From contig JAJUGG010000002.1 of the NCBI GenBank assembly GCA_029268285.1, positions 1 to 48,127 on the forward strand: 48,127 nt of DNA. Reading direction: 5' to 3'. Position numbers and translations under genes: made by a program. Numbering within the stretch: position 1 is the first letter of the stretch; the number at the start of each line of letters is the position of its first letter. Origin of the DNA: Ectothiorhodospiraceae bacterium. GTDB taxonomy: Bacteria; Pseudomonadota; Gammaproteobacteria; Nitrococcales; AK92. Below are positions 25,238 to 32,363 of the stretch, piece after piece. Below the pieces are notes generated by a model. It did no database searches. It was given only the letters and a program-made list of their open reading frames with translations, and had not been told where the DNA came from.

Positions 25238-25702
25238 ATGCTGGATACGCTGAAAAAACTCTTTACTGATCGGGCCGGAACGAGTGCGCGCACGGAAGCG
25301 GACGAAGAACACCGCCTGCAGCTTGCAACGGCGGCCCTGCTAATCGAGACTTCGCGTGCCGACCGCGTGAAGGACGAGCGCGAATTCGAAATCATTCGCG
25401 GAGCTATCTCCAAGACGTTCGACATGTCCGACGACGAGAGTCACGCATTGGTCGAACTGGCGGATCAGCGCGTGGAGGACTCTACTTCTTATTACGAATT
25501 CACATCCTTGATCAATCGGAATTTCTCGGCCGAGGAAAAGCTGCGCGTGGTCGAGCTGATGTGGCGGGTCGCGTATGTCGATGGAGATATCGACAAATAC
25601 GAGGAGGCTTTGATTCGGCGTATCGCCGATCTCATCCATGTGCCGCATCGCCAGTTCATCGCCGCCAAGCTCAAGGTCGAGCAAGAAAACGTGAACAGGT
25701 AA
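25238..25702 (+). CDS. TerB-family (tellurite resistance B-like) protein
   Basis: A 154-residue, all-helical cytoplasmic protein of the TerB/DjlA N-terminal family. ALLIETSRADRVKDEREFEII and LWRVAYVDGDIDKYEEALIRRIADLI (split here by the family's second motif) carry the acidic D-x-D/E-E pattern thought to bind metal. It is not part of a full ter operon. The start ATG has a GGGAGAA site; an upstream ATG in frame overlaps the previous gene and is less likely. Members of this form are widespread and without assigned role. Confidence 0.8.
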   Translation: MLDTLKKLFTDRAGTSARTEADEEHRLQLATAALLIETSRADRVKDEREFEIIRGAISKTFDMSDDESHALVELADQRVEDSTSYYEFTSLINRNFSAEEKLRVVELMWRVAYVDGDIDKYEEALIRRIADLIHVPHRQFIAAKLKVEQENVNR

Positions 25703-25710
25703 TCTCTCCG

Positions 25711-25730
25711 CGGCGGGCTCGGGCCCGCCG
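25711..25730. terminator. Hairpin between converging terB-like and terC-like genes
   Basis: CGGCGGGC (25711-25718) and GCCCGCCG (25723-25730) pair over 8 bp with a 4-nt loop. There is no U-run. It is probably bidirectional, as the intergenic gap is only 39 bp. Confidence 0.5.
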
Positions 25731-25741
25731 AGGGGTAATGA

Positions 25742-26506
25742 TTAAACGCTCTTCTCCACGTCGCGCATGGAGCGACGCAGATTCACCGGGTTTCGAGCTT
25801 CGCGACGCCTCGCTCGCACACGAATGTTGAGCATTTCCACGCTGACCGAGAATGCCATCGCGAAGTAGACGTAGCCTTTGGGGATATGGAAGGACAAGCC
25901 TTCGGCAACGAGGGTGACGCCGATCAGAATCAGAAAGCTCAGCGCCAGCATTTTGATCGTCGGGTGACGGTCTACGAAATCGCCAATGGCTTTGGCCGAG
26001 ACCATCATGACCCCGATCGCCAGCACGACGGCGATGATCATGACTTGAATATGATCCGCCATGCCTACCGCTGTGATCACCGAATCCAGCGAGAACACTA
26101 CGTCGATAATGGCGATTTGGGCCAGTATGGCGCCGAAGCTTGCCGCGGCGCCGGCTTCATGCGCTTCACCGGGTCCTTCCAGGTTGGCGTGAATTTCGTG
26201 CGTGCTCTTCCCTAGCAGGAAAAGACCACCCAACAGCAGGATCAGGTCGCGTCCTGATAATTCCAGCTCCCAAACGCTGAACAGCGGAGACGTGAGGCCC
26301 ATCACCCACGCCAAAGACAGCAGCAGCAGAATGCGGCTGACCATGGCCAGCCCCAGCCCCAGCGTGCGAGCGCGCTGGCGCTGGTGTGCGGGGAGGCGGC
26401 CGACCAGGATCGAGATGAAGATGATGTTGTCGATGCCCAGGACGATTTCCAGCAGTGTCAGGGTGAGCAGGGCGACCCAGGCCTGAGGATCGGCGATCCA
26501 TTCCAT
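25742..26506 (-). CDS. TerC-family integral membrane protein (YgdQ-like)
   Basis: A 254-residue membrane protein with about seven helices. Family marks are TLLEIVLGIDNIIFIS, with the conserved acidic pair Glu/Asp in helix 1, GRDLILLLGGLFLLGKSTHEIH, IIDVVFSLDSVITAVG and LALSFLILIGVTLVAEGL. Relatives are linked to manganese export and to insertion of exported metalloproteins; the substrate here is not known. The ATG 26506 has an AAAGGA site; an ORF start 6 codons upstream is possible. It is a single gene, convergent with the terB-like gene, and not a tellurite operon. Confidence 0.88.
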   Translation of the reverse strand: MEWIADPQAWVALLTLTLLEIVLGIDNIIFISILVGRLPAHQRQRARTLGLGLAMVSRILLLLSLAWVMGLTSPLFSVWELELSGRDLILLLGGLFLLGKSTHEIHANLEGPGEAHEAGAAASFGAILAQIAIIDVVFSLDSVITAVGMADHIQVMIIAVVLAIGVMMVSAKAIGDFVDRHPTIKMLALSFLILIGVTLVAEGLSFHIPKGYVYFAMAFSVSVEMLNIRVRARRREARNPVNLRRSMRDVEKSV

Positions 26507-26542
26507 GAGTGAATCCTTTAGCAATGTTGGGGAGCGGCGACA

Positions 26543-26558
26543 GATATAGGGATATATC
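26543..26558. promoter_or_regulatory. AT-rich palindrome upstream of the terC-like gene
   Basis: GATATA-GGGA-TATATC is a perfect 6+4+6 inverted repeat, 37 bp ahead of the ATG. It stands out in GC-rich DNA and may include the -10 region or an operator. A 9-bp direct repeat GCTGTTTCC (26569 and 26603) lies beyond it. Confidence 0.3.
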
Positions 26559-26680
26559 GTGCAAAACGGCTGTTTCCATAGGGCAACAACTATGGGTGGG
26601 CAGCTGTTTCCGCTTGAGTTTGGGAGTTGCGGCCACCAAAACCTGAAACGCGGGTTTAGTAAGCAAAAAAGGAGATGCTC

Positions 26681-26833
26681 ATGAAGGCTTTAGCACGCCG
26701 TCTGATGATGCCCATGGGGCTGTTGCTGTTGGCCATGATGTTGGGTGCTTGTCAGACCACCGAAGGCTTCGGCGAGGATGTTGAAGCAGCCGGCGGCGCT
26801 ATTTCGGATACCGCGGACGACGCTTCCGATTGA
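26681..26833 (+). CDS. Entericidin-like small lipoprotein
   Basis: A 50-residue gene: MKALARRLMMPMGLLLLAMM then LGA-Cys24, a consensus lipobox. The mature part QTTEGFGEDVEAAGGAISDTADDASD matches the EcnA/EcnB pattern (T-x-x-GxGxDV-x-x-AG). Entericidins are small envelope lipoproteins, and a toxin-antidote role is known only for the E. coli pair. An AAAGGAG site sits 7 bp before the ATG and a classic terminator follows. It is a single copy, with no partner adjacent. Confidence 0.9.
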   Translation: MKALARRLMMPMGLLLLAMMLGACQTTEGFGEDVEAAGGAISDTADDASD

Positions 26834-26866
26834 TCTATTCTCGGCTTGAGTCCGTCTTTTTCTCAG

Positions 26867-26898
26867 AAGGCGGGCTCGCCGTTTTTCCCCGCCTTTTT
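26867..26898 (+). terminator. Intrinsic terminator of the entericidin-like gene
   Basis: AAGGCGGG (26867-26874) pairs with CCCGCCTT (26888-26895), followed by a T-run (26894-26898). It is a textbook structure 34 bp after the stop codon. Confidence 0.85.
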
Positions 26899-26994
26899 AC
26901 TACGCTAGCCGGCACGAGCATTATTCGGTAGAACGCTGAAATCGCAAGCCCGTGCCGCGCGTTGCGGCCGGCTGTGAGTGCGGAGCCGAAAGCC

Positions 26995-27483
26995 GTGTCC
27001 ACATACCGTGCCAAACAAGTCGCTGCTATTACTGATGCCGTAGGCGCTGCGCGCCAAGCCTTGCGTGGGTGCTCGCCGGTGGATGCTGCCCGCTTCGCCG
27101 AAATTTATGTGCGCGAGGGTGGGGTACAGATTCCCGGGCCCGAGCAGGATCCGGGTGCTGCCGCTCGCATCGGCGAACGGCTGCTCGCGATACTGCGCGG
27201 CGAGCACAGCGATTCAGCCGAGCCGGAGCGGGTACGCGGCGAGCTGTGCCGAATCAGGCGTGAGCTTGCTTGGCTGGAGTATTCGCAGCAGGAGCAGGTG
27301 ATTGGGTTTCGTTTGCTCGTCGACAATGCGGCGCGGGACGAACCGGTGTTGCAGCCTCTATTGAAGAGCGATAACGGCCTGGGCGTTGGCGTTTTCGCGA
27401 AATACGACATCGTCGTCGTGCCGGCAGAGCTCGAGTCTCATGTGCGCTTCGAGCCGGTGTACGAACAGGAGCTCGAGTGGTAG
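26995..27483 (+). CDS. Conserved-looking hypothetical protein
   Basis: I do not recognise this soluble protein of about 162 residues. It is mixed helical in the first two thirds and has a strand-rich end ([34 protein letters not shown]). The reading frame is long and its codon use normal. The start is uncertain: GTG 26995 has GGAG 9 bp upstream and is chosen; GTG 26974 or TTG 26962 would add 7 or 11 residues. No motif or partner gene points to a role. Confidence 0.6.
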   Translation: MSTYRAKQVAAITDAVGAARQALRGCSPVDAARFAEIYVREGGVQIPGPEQDPGAAARIGERLLAILRGEHSDSAEPERVRGELCRIRRELAWLEYSQQEQVIGFRLLVDNAARDEPVLQPLLKSDNGLGVGVFAKYDIVVVPAELESHVRFEPVYEQELEW

Positions 27484-27517
27484 GGCCTCGTGTCTATTAA
27501 GAAGGGCTGTGAGCGTA

Positions 27518-27535
27518 GGTTATGCGTATATAACC
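27518..27535. promoter_or_regulatory. Inverted repeat upstream of cysH, possible LysR-type operator
   Basis: GGTTAT-GCGTAT-ATAACC is a perfect 6+6+6 inverted repeat with the T-N11-A form typical of LysR-type sites. In many relatives cysH is activated by the LysR-type CysB. The link to CysB is inference. Confidence 0.35.
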
Positions 27536-27628
27536 ACGCCGCATATTTATAGAGGTAATCAATCCTTCAGCCGTCCGACACCCCATTGCTACCATGCCGG
27601 CACGGTTTACGATGAGTTTGGGGTGGAA

Positions 27629-28339
27629 ATGGACACAACGGTATCGATCGAGGCAGGGGAGTTGACGGCTCCCAATGAAGAACTGATCGGTCGTAGCGCG
27701 GAAGAACGGGTGGCCTGGGCGCTCGAGCGCTTTCCTACCGGTATTGTGCTGTCTTCAAGCTTCGGCGCGCAGTCAGCGGTCAGCCTGCATCTGGTGACGC
27801 AGCAGCGTCCCGATATTCCAGTCATTCTGGTCGATACCGGCTATCTCTTTCCCGAGACGTATCGCTTCGTCGACGAGATGACGGAGCGTCTCGATCTGAA
27901 CCTCAAGGTCTATCGAGCCCCGCTCAGCGCCGCTTGGCAGGAAGCGCGCTTTGGCAAGCTCTGGGAGCAGGGACTGGAAGGGATCGAGCGCTATAACCGG
28001 ATCAACAAAGTCGAGCCCATGCAGCGGGCGCTGGAAGAGCTAGGCGCGAAGGCATGGTTTTCCGGGCTGCGTCGGCAGCAGTCTACCAGCCGAGCTCATC
28101 GCGAGATTCTCGAACTCAGTCAAGGCCGACTCCGGGTGCATCCCATCGTCGACTGGACCGACCGAGACATCTACAACTACCTCCAGAAGCACGACCTGCC
28201 TTATCACCCGCTCTGGCACGAAGGCTATGTGTCGATCGGCGACTGGCATACCACCAGCAAGCTGATGCCGGGAATGCGCGAGGAAGATACCCGCTTCTTC
28301 GGCCTCAAGCGCGAGTGTGGGTTGCACGAGCAGCTTTGA
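27629..28339 (+). CDS. cysH: Phosphoadenosine phosphosulfate (PAPS) reductase
   Basis: Reduces PAPS to sulfite with thioredoxin in assimilatory sulfate reduction. The 236 residues contain the nucleotide loop [22 protein letters not shown], and the C-terminal catalytic motif [10 protein letters not shown] with the active-site Cys. The two Cys-Cys pairs that hold [4Fe-4S] in APS reductases are absent, which makes it the PAPS type. The ATG 27629 has a GGGGTGGAA leader. The ORF could extend 81 codons upstream into the previous gene; this has no family character. A hairpin follows the stop. Confidence 0.93.
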   Translation: MDTTVSIEAGELTAPNEELIGRSAEERVAWALERFPTGIVLSSSFGAQSAVSLHLVTQQRPDIPVILVDTGYLFPETYRFVDEMTERLDLNLKVYRAPLSAAWQEARFGKLWEQGLEGIERYNRINKVEPMQRALEELGAKAWFSGLRRQQSTSRAHREILELSQGRLRVHPIVDWTDRDIYNYLQKHDLPYHPLWHEGYVSIGDWHTTSKLMPGMREEDTRFFGLKRECGLHEQL

Positions 28340-28399
28340 ATAGATGGGTCGCGCGAGGCTGCGCCAAGGCAAGCACAGCGCTTATCGATCAAGATGCAG

Positions 28400-28426
28400 G
28401 AAGCGGCGCGCAGCCGCTTCATTCTT
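28400..28426. terminator. Hairpin between converging cysH and parA-like genes
   Basis: GAAGCGGC (28400-28407) and GCCGCTTC (28413-28420) form a perfect 8-bp stem with a 5-nt loop, followed on the plus strand by ATTCTT. It probably ends cysH. Confidence 0.6.
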
Positions 28427-28435
28427 AAAGCCCGC

Positions 28436-29110
28436 TCAGGCGCTCGCGAACCGGGATGCGGGCGTGGATTCCTTCTCCAGCCAGTCGAACAGGCACTGCC
28501 AAGCCTCGCGCTCTGCTTCCGCGGCGGGGTCGTCCAGCTCGTGCGCCCCCAGCCCCTGGTCGGCTGCCTGCATGTAGAGCAGATTGGCGCGGACGTGCAT
28601 GACCACCGGAAGGCTGCTCAGCTCGGCAAAACGCTCCAGAATCTGTAGGTTGCGACTGCTGTCCTGCACCCGATTGGCAACCAGCCCGATTTTGGCGCGG
28701 CAGCTGCGATTGAGCGACTGCAGCTCGGTCAGGAAGGGCACGGCAGCACGCATGTCGATGGCGGAAGGCACGATGGGCACCAGCGCGAAGTCCACCCCGC
28801 GCAGCCGTTCCAGCAAGTCGGGTTTGTCGAGTCCTGCCGGCGTATCGATGATGACGCGTTCCGCTTCGGCCGGTATGCGCATCTGCCAAGAACGGGTCAT
28901 CGTTGACTTGGTTTTGGCGTAGGCGGCAATGCCGTGGATGGGGCGGCATTCAGCGGGGCGAGCATCCAGCCAGCCTTTGCTGCATCCTAGCGGGTCGTGA
29001 TCGAGCAAAACGGTGTTGAGACCTTGATTCGCGTACAGGCTCGCGAGATTGGTCGCGATCGTCGTTTTACCGCAGCCACCTTTTGTATTTAGAACGATTA
29101 TTCGGCGCAT
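28436..29110 (-). CDS. ParA-family ATPase, orphan
   Basis: A 224-residue deviant Walker ATPase: NTKGGCGKTT (res. 8-17), then LLDHDPLGCSKGWLDARP and VIIDTPAGLDKPDLLERL. It matches the compact ParA/MinD-like proteins used to position cell components such as chemoreceptor or flagellar clusters, plasmids or storage granules. There is no parB next to it, so this is not a standard segregation pair. It lies 196 bp downstream of imuB on the same strand with no good ribosome site, so its own promoter or coupling is unclear. Confidence 0.88.
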   Translation of the reverse strand: MRRIIVLNTKGGCGKTTIATNLASLYANQGLNTVLLDHDPLGCSKGWLDARPAECRPIHGIAAYAKTKSTMTRSWQMRIPAEAERVIIDTPAGLDKPDLLERLRGVDFALVPIVPSAIDMRAAVPFLTELQSLNRSCRAKIGLVANRVQDSSRNLQILERFAELSSLPVVMHVRANLLYMQAADQGLGAHELDDPAAEAEREAWQCLFDWLEKESTPASRFASA

Positions 29111-29306
29111 GCTCGGTCTAGATTTATTCTATTCGTTGGCGTCCATGATGAATTGCTGTTATTGAAAGCGCAAGGCGTGGCGCGGGCGAACAGATAGCGA
29201 TCAGCGCTATTGAGAACAGGTTCCACTGTCGTCAGTTTGCGACAGGGGCGGGAGGAGGCTTTTCGACGTGCGTGAGCCGGTCAAAACGGATGTCTCGCCT
29301 AGCTGA

Positions 29307-30728
29307 CTAGCTGAAGAGGCCGTGCAGAAACCAATCGCGGCTACGCTGTTCCTGAAAGACCCACACACGCTCGCCGCGCGGGTTTTGCGCAACATAATAG
29401 TCCCGGCGGACGTCATGCCCGTCCCACCAGCCGCTCTCGATGCGTTCCGGGCCGCGCCGCAGCACCAACGGGCCGTGCCAGTGCGGCTGCCCATGCGAAC
29501 AGCTCAGGCGCTCAGGCCGGGGGAGTAACCATAAAGGCCGTTCGGGGGGAGGCTCCGTCGCCGAAGGCTCGCCCGGCGAGACATAGCGCCACGCCCGCTC
29601 GGGGCGATGCTCCGAAACCATCCCGAGGCCGAAGACGGCGCTGTCGCCCATGCGCGCGCTCAAGCGCTCGATTAGTTGCGTCCATACATTTGTGGCGCTG
29701 GCAGTATCCTGAAACAGCGATGGCGCGTCCGGGGTGTACGGGTGAATCTGCGGAGCCTGCAGGCGCAGAGCGCGCACTGGTGCGGGCAGCTTCACGCGAT
29801 CCAGGCGCTCGCGCGCCAGGGCCAGTAAATGATCGGGGGCGCGGCCGGGTGCGGCGAGGCCCAGTGTGAACGCTGTAGCCGGTGGCTGCGCGTGCTCCAG
29901 TACAACGTGCAATTGCTGAACACCGCTATCCAGCCCTAGCAGAAAGCCGCCGAGTTCGAGCAGCAAGCGTCGCAGTGGGAAGGCGAGGGCGGTGGCGGAT
30001 TCGGTTTCAGCCGGAAGCTCCAACTCGCTCTCGAAGCGTGGCTTCGGGAGATAGGGCCGGCGCGGATCCGGCACCCGGCCGAGTGCCCGGTCCAGCAGTG
30101 TGGCGAGTTCCCGGCCGAGGCGCCGGGCGAGTCCGGCGCGCGGTAGCGCGAGCAGCCCATTCAGATCCTTTATACCCAGCCCTTGCGCCGCCTTCAGCGT
30201 GGTCGGCGCAAGCGCCAGCGCTGCGACGGGGAGCAAGCCTAGACGGGCAGGCAGCTCTTCGTGCCGAATAACGGGCTTTTCATCGCCCCCAAGATTCAAT
30301 AGCCAGGCCGCGGACGGCGTGGGCGCAACCGCAAGCCGGCCGTTGTAACCCAAATCCTGTAAGCCGCTGCGAAAGCCGGCCAGCAGCTTGTCCAAGCCTT
30401 CGTAGAGCTTAAGGCTGCCGCCGATTTCAAGCAGCAATCCTGACGGCGGCTGCAAGCTCACCAGGGGCGAGTACGCAAATGCCCAGTCCGCCAGCCGCCG
30501 TAGTGCATGCTCCTCGCGCGCCGGCTGACGTTGCCGAAAACGTAGCTCGGGTGCCAGCGCCTGGGCCGCGCTCAGGGGCAAGCCGGGCAGCACGCCGGCA
30601 GCGTCGGCCGCGGCGTTGGCGAGCAAAACCGTGCGGCCGTCGGCCACTGCGAAGGGAGCCTTGCTGGAGGCGGCTCGCTCGAATACGGCTAGCGGCAGAT
30701 CGGGAATGCGCAGGGCCAGCCAGAGCAT
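29307..30728 (-). CDS. imuB: ImuB, Y-family DNA-polymerase-like mutagenesis protein
   Basis: A 473-residue Y-family polymerase homologue: MLWLALRIPDLPLAVFERA, then ANAAADAAGVLPGLPLSAAQAL and the little-finger-like region. The catalytic acidic residues of active Y-family polymerases are not kept (e.g. DVDCFFAS-type motif is replaced by ALRIPDLPLAV), as in ImuB, which instead bridges ImuA, DnaE2 and the beta clamp. The RecA-NT-like C-terminus is present. It lies 36 bp after imuA; LexA control is expected from the operon. Confidence 0.9.
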   Translation of the reverse strand: MLWLALRIPDLPLAVFERAASSKAPFAVADGRTVLLANAAADAAGVLPGLPLSAAQALAPELRFRQRQPAREEHALRRLADWAFAYSPLVSLQPPSGLLLEIGGSLKLYEGLDKLLAGFRSGLQDLGYNGRLAVAPTPSAAWLLNLGGDEKPVIRHEELPARLGLLPVAALALAPTTLKAAQGLGIKDLNGLLALPRAGLARRLGRELATLLDRALGRVPDPRRPYLPKPRFESELELPAETESATALAFPLRRLLLELGGFLLGLDSGVQQLHVVLEHAQPPATAFTLGLAAPGRAPDHLLALARERLDRVKLPAPVRALRLQAPQIHPYTPDAPSLFQDTASATNVWTQLIERLSARMGDSAVFGLGMVSEHRPERAWRYVSPGEPSATEPPPERPLWLLPRPERLSCSHGQPHWHGPLVLRRGPERIESGWWDGHDVRRDYYVAQNPRGERVWVFQEQRSRDWFLHGLFS

Positions 30729-30764
30729 GCGAGGCTCGTCGATCCGTAAGGGGGCGCGGGCGTG

Positions 30765-31541
30765 CTAGCGGTTCGGTCGGGGTGGTTCGGTCGGGCGCTG
30801 ACCGCCGACGCTGCCAGGCGGTAGCGGCAGGTCGAGCTGAGACAATCCGCGCACGCGCTGACTACGTGCGTGCAGACTCAAGCCGCCGCGGGGCGCCGGC
30901 GCCTCGGCGGCGGGGAGGCGGCGTTCGAGATCCAGCGACACTTCCTGTTGCGCAAGCGCGCCGCGGCATTTGAGAAAACGAATATCGATGCCCTTGTCGC
31001 TGGGGTCGAGTTCCAGGCGTAGCGCAGCAGTGGACGTTTGCGCCGCTTCGGCGCGGCTGCGGAACAGAATGCCCCAGCTCTTGCCGGTTTCGGCAGCCAG
31101 CTGCAGCCGACGCAGGGCGCGCTCGTCGATCCCCTGCGGCCAAGCCAGCACGGCGCCGCAGGTGCCGGCGCGCAACGCCTGCTCCAAGGCCCACAGCGAA
31201 TCTTTGTCGGCCTTGGGGTGAATCAGTAGCAGTCGAGAGAGATCCACGCCCTGGGCCGCCAGTGCGGGAGCGTAAGGAATATAGGGCGGCGCGATCATGG
31301 CGACCCAGCGGCCCTGGCGGCTCAATTGGGCCAGTGCCGGCATGAGCAGGCGTAGCTCGCCGATGCCGCTGTGGTCATGAAGAATCTCCGTGAGCGTGCC
31401 CGAGGGCCAGCCGCCGCCGGGTAAGGCGTGGTCCAGGTCGTCATAGCCGGTAGCGATGTAGTGACGACCGACTTCGGACTGCGGCATGCCGCCGCGCCAG
31501 ATGCCAGGCTGCTGCAGGAGTTCGTCGAGAGCGTTGTTCAT
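30765..31541 (-). CDS. imuA: ImuA, RecA-like mutagenesis protein
   Basis: A 258-residue RecA/SulA-like protein of the SOS translesion module. GGGWPSGTLTEILHDHSGIGELRLLMPALAQL replaces the RecA Walker A region in a degenerate form, and the C-terminus QVRGLSQLDLPLPP-type stretch is family-like. It is thought to act with ImuB and DnaE2 in error-prone replication. The start MNNALDELLQQP (31541) is chosen; the ORF extends 13 codons upstream, and no strong ribosome site was found. It lies 64 bp after lexA with no SOS box of its own. Confidence 0.88.
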   Translation of the reverse strand: MNNALDELLQQPGIWRGGMPQSEVGRHYIATGYDDLDHALPGGGWPSGTLTEILHDHSGIGELRLLMPALAQLSRQGRWVAMIAPPYIPYAPALAAQGVDLSRLLLIHPKADKDSLWALEQALRAGTCGAVLAWPQGIDERALRRLQLAAETGKSWGILFRSRAEAAQTSTAALRLELDPSDKGIDIRFLKCRGALAQQEVSLDLERRLPAAEAPAPRGGLSLHARSQRVRGLSQLDLPLPPGSVGGQRPTEPPRPNR

Positions 31542-31605
31542 GGCCGGCCTCGTGTTGTTCTTCGCGGTAAGGGGCAGCAAGTTCTTTGAAGTACAGGCGC
31601 TGTGT

Positions 31606-32211
31606 TCAATCGAGGTTCGGGCGAATTACACCGACCCCAAGTCCTTCGATAACAAGCGGTTCCTTCCGCAAATCCACCTCTATCGGTGAAAAGTCCGGGT
31701 TTTCGGGCAGGAGCTGGACCACGTGCCCGCTCTTCTGAAAACGCTTGACCGTGACTTCGTCGTGCAGGCGCGCGACGACGATCTGACCGTTGCGCGCTTC
31801 GTGAGTCTTGTGTACCGCCAGCAGATCGCCGTCCAGGATGCCGACATCGCGCATGCTCAGGCCGCGAACCTTGAGCAGATAGTCTGCGCGGGGCTCAAAC
31901 AGATCCGGCGTGAGCGGATAGCGGCGATCGATATGCTCCTCGGCTAGCAAGGGGCTGCCGGCGGCGACTTGGCCGATGACCGGGAGGCCTTCATCTTCCT
32001 CTTCTAAAAGGCGGATGCCGCGCGAGGTGCCGGGCTGCAGCTCGATGACGCCCTTGCGCGCCAGCGCGCGCAGATGATCTTCGGCGGCATTGGCGGAGCG
32101 AAAGCCCAGCGTGCGCGCGATCTCGGCGCGCGTGGGCGGATAGCCGGTCTCGGCCACGAAGCTGCGGATTAGCTCCAGAATCTGGTTTTGGCGAGGCGTG
32201 AGTTTTCGCAT
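31606..32211 (-). CDS. lexA: LexA repressor
   Basis: Repressor of the SOS response. The 201 residues contain a winged helix (1-70), the self-cleavage bond Ala84-Gly85 (QVAAGSPL), catalytic Ser119 (RGLSMRD) and Lys156 (TVKRFQ). All align with E. coli LexA numbering. On DNA damage, RecA filaments trigger cleavage. The start MRKLTPRQ is certain by family; an upstream extension of 39 codons is spurious. A perfect SOS box lies 20 bp upstream, giving autoregulation and control of imuA and imuB. Confidence 0.97.
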   Translation of the reverse strand: MRKLTPRQNQILELIRSFVAETGYPPTRAEIARTLGFRSANAAEDHLRALARKGVIELQPGTSRGIRLLEEEDEGLPVIGQVAAGSPLLAEEHIDRRYPLTPDLFEPRADYLLKVRGLSMRDVGILDGDLLAVHKTHEARNGQIVVARLHDEVTVKRFQKSGHVVQLLPENPDFSPIEVDLRKEPLVIEGLGVGVIRPNLD

Positions 32212-32231
32212 AAAAGCTTTCCTAATCGATC

Positions 32232-32251
32232 TACTGTTAATATATACAGTA
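32232..32251. promoter_or_regulatory. LexA operator (SOS box) in front of lexA-imuA-imuB
   Basis: The site has CTGT-N8-ACAG with extended TA...TA flanks and an AT-rich core, differing from the E. coli consensus by little. It covers the likely -10 region (TATATA/TATATT on the minus strand), with a -35-like TTGCCC about 16-18 bp beyond. It is 113 bp from relA, whose promoter it may not affect. Confidence 0.9.
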
Positions 32252-32312
32252 ATCGTTTCTGGGGGCAAGCGTGCCTGATTCAAGTGGCTGCCACCTGGCA
32301 CAAGAACGGCGC

Positions 32313-32318
32313 TACAAT
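32313..32318 (+). promoter_or_regulatory. Possible -10 element of relA
   Basis: TACAAT at 32313-32318 is a good -10 in the lexA-relA gap, 46 bp ahead of the relA ATG. No good -35 is seen at 16-18 bp. Confidence 0.35.
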
Positions 32319-32363
32319 GCTCGCCCATGCTTGCGCCCCGGGCGGAGTTATTGAGGAGCGGCC

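Noticed and set aside
25238-26506. Tellurite-resistance operon
   Set aside because: The TerB-like and TerC-like genes converge on each other and no terA, terD, terE or terZ is present, so they are unrelated single genes.
26507-26680. yybP-ykoY manganese riboswitch before the terC-like gene
   Set aside because: The expected conserved GGGGAGTAG-type start and paired loops are not found. Only a simple palindrome is present.
29226-29245. SOS box between imuB and the parA-like gene
   Set aside because: CTGT and ACAG are present but are separated by 12 bp, not the needed 8. It is a plain inverted repeat.
31542-31605. A second LexA site in front of imuA
   Set aside because: No CTGT-N8-ACAG occurs in this gap; imuA and imuB should depend on the site before lexA.
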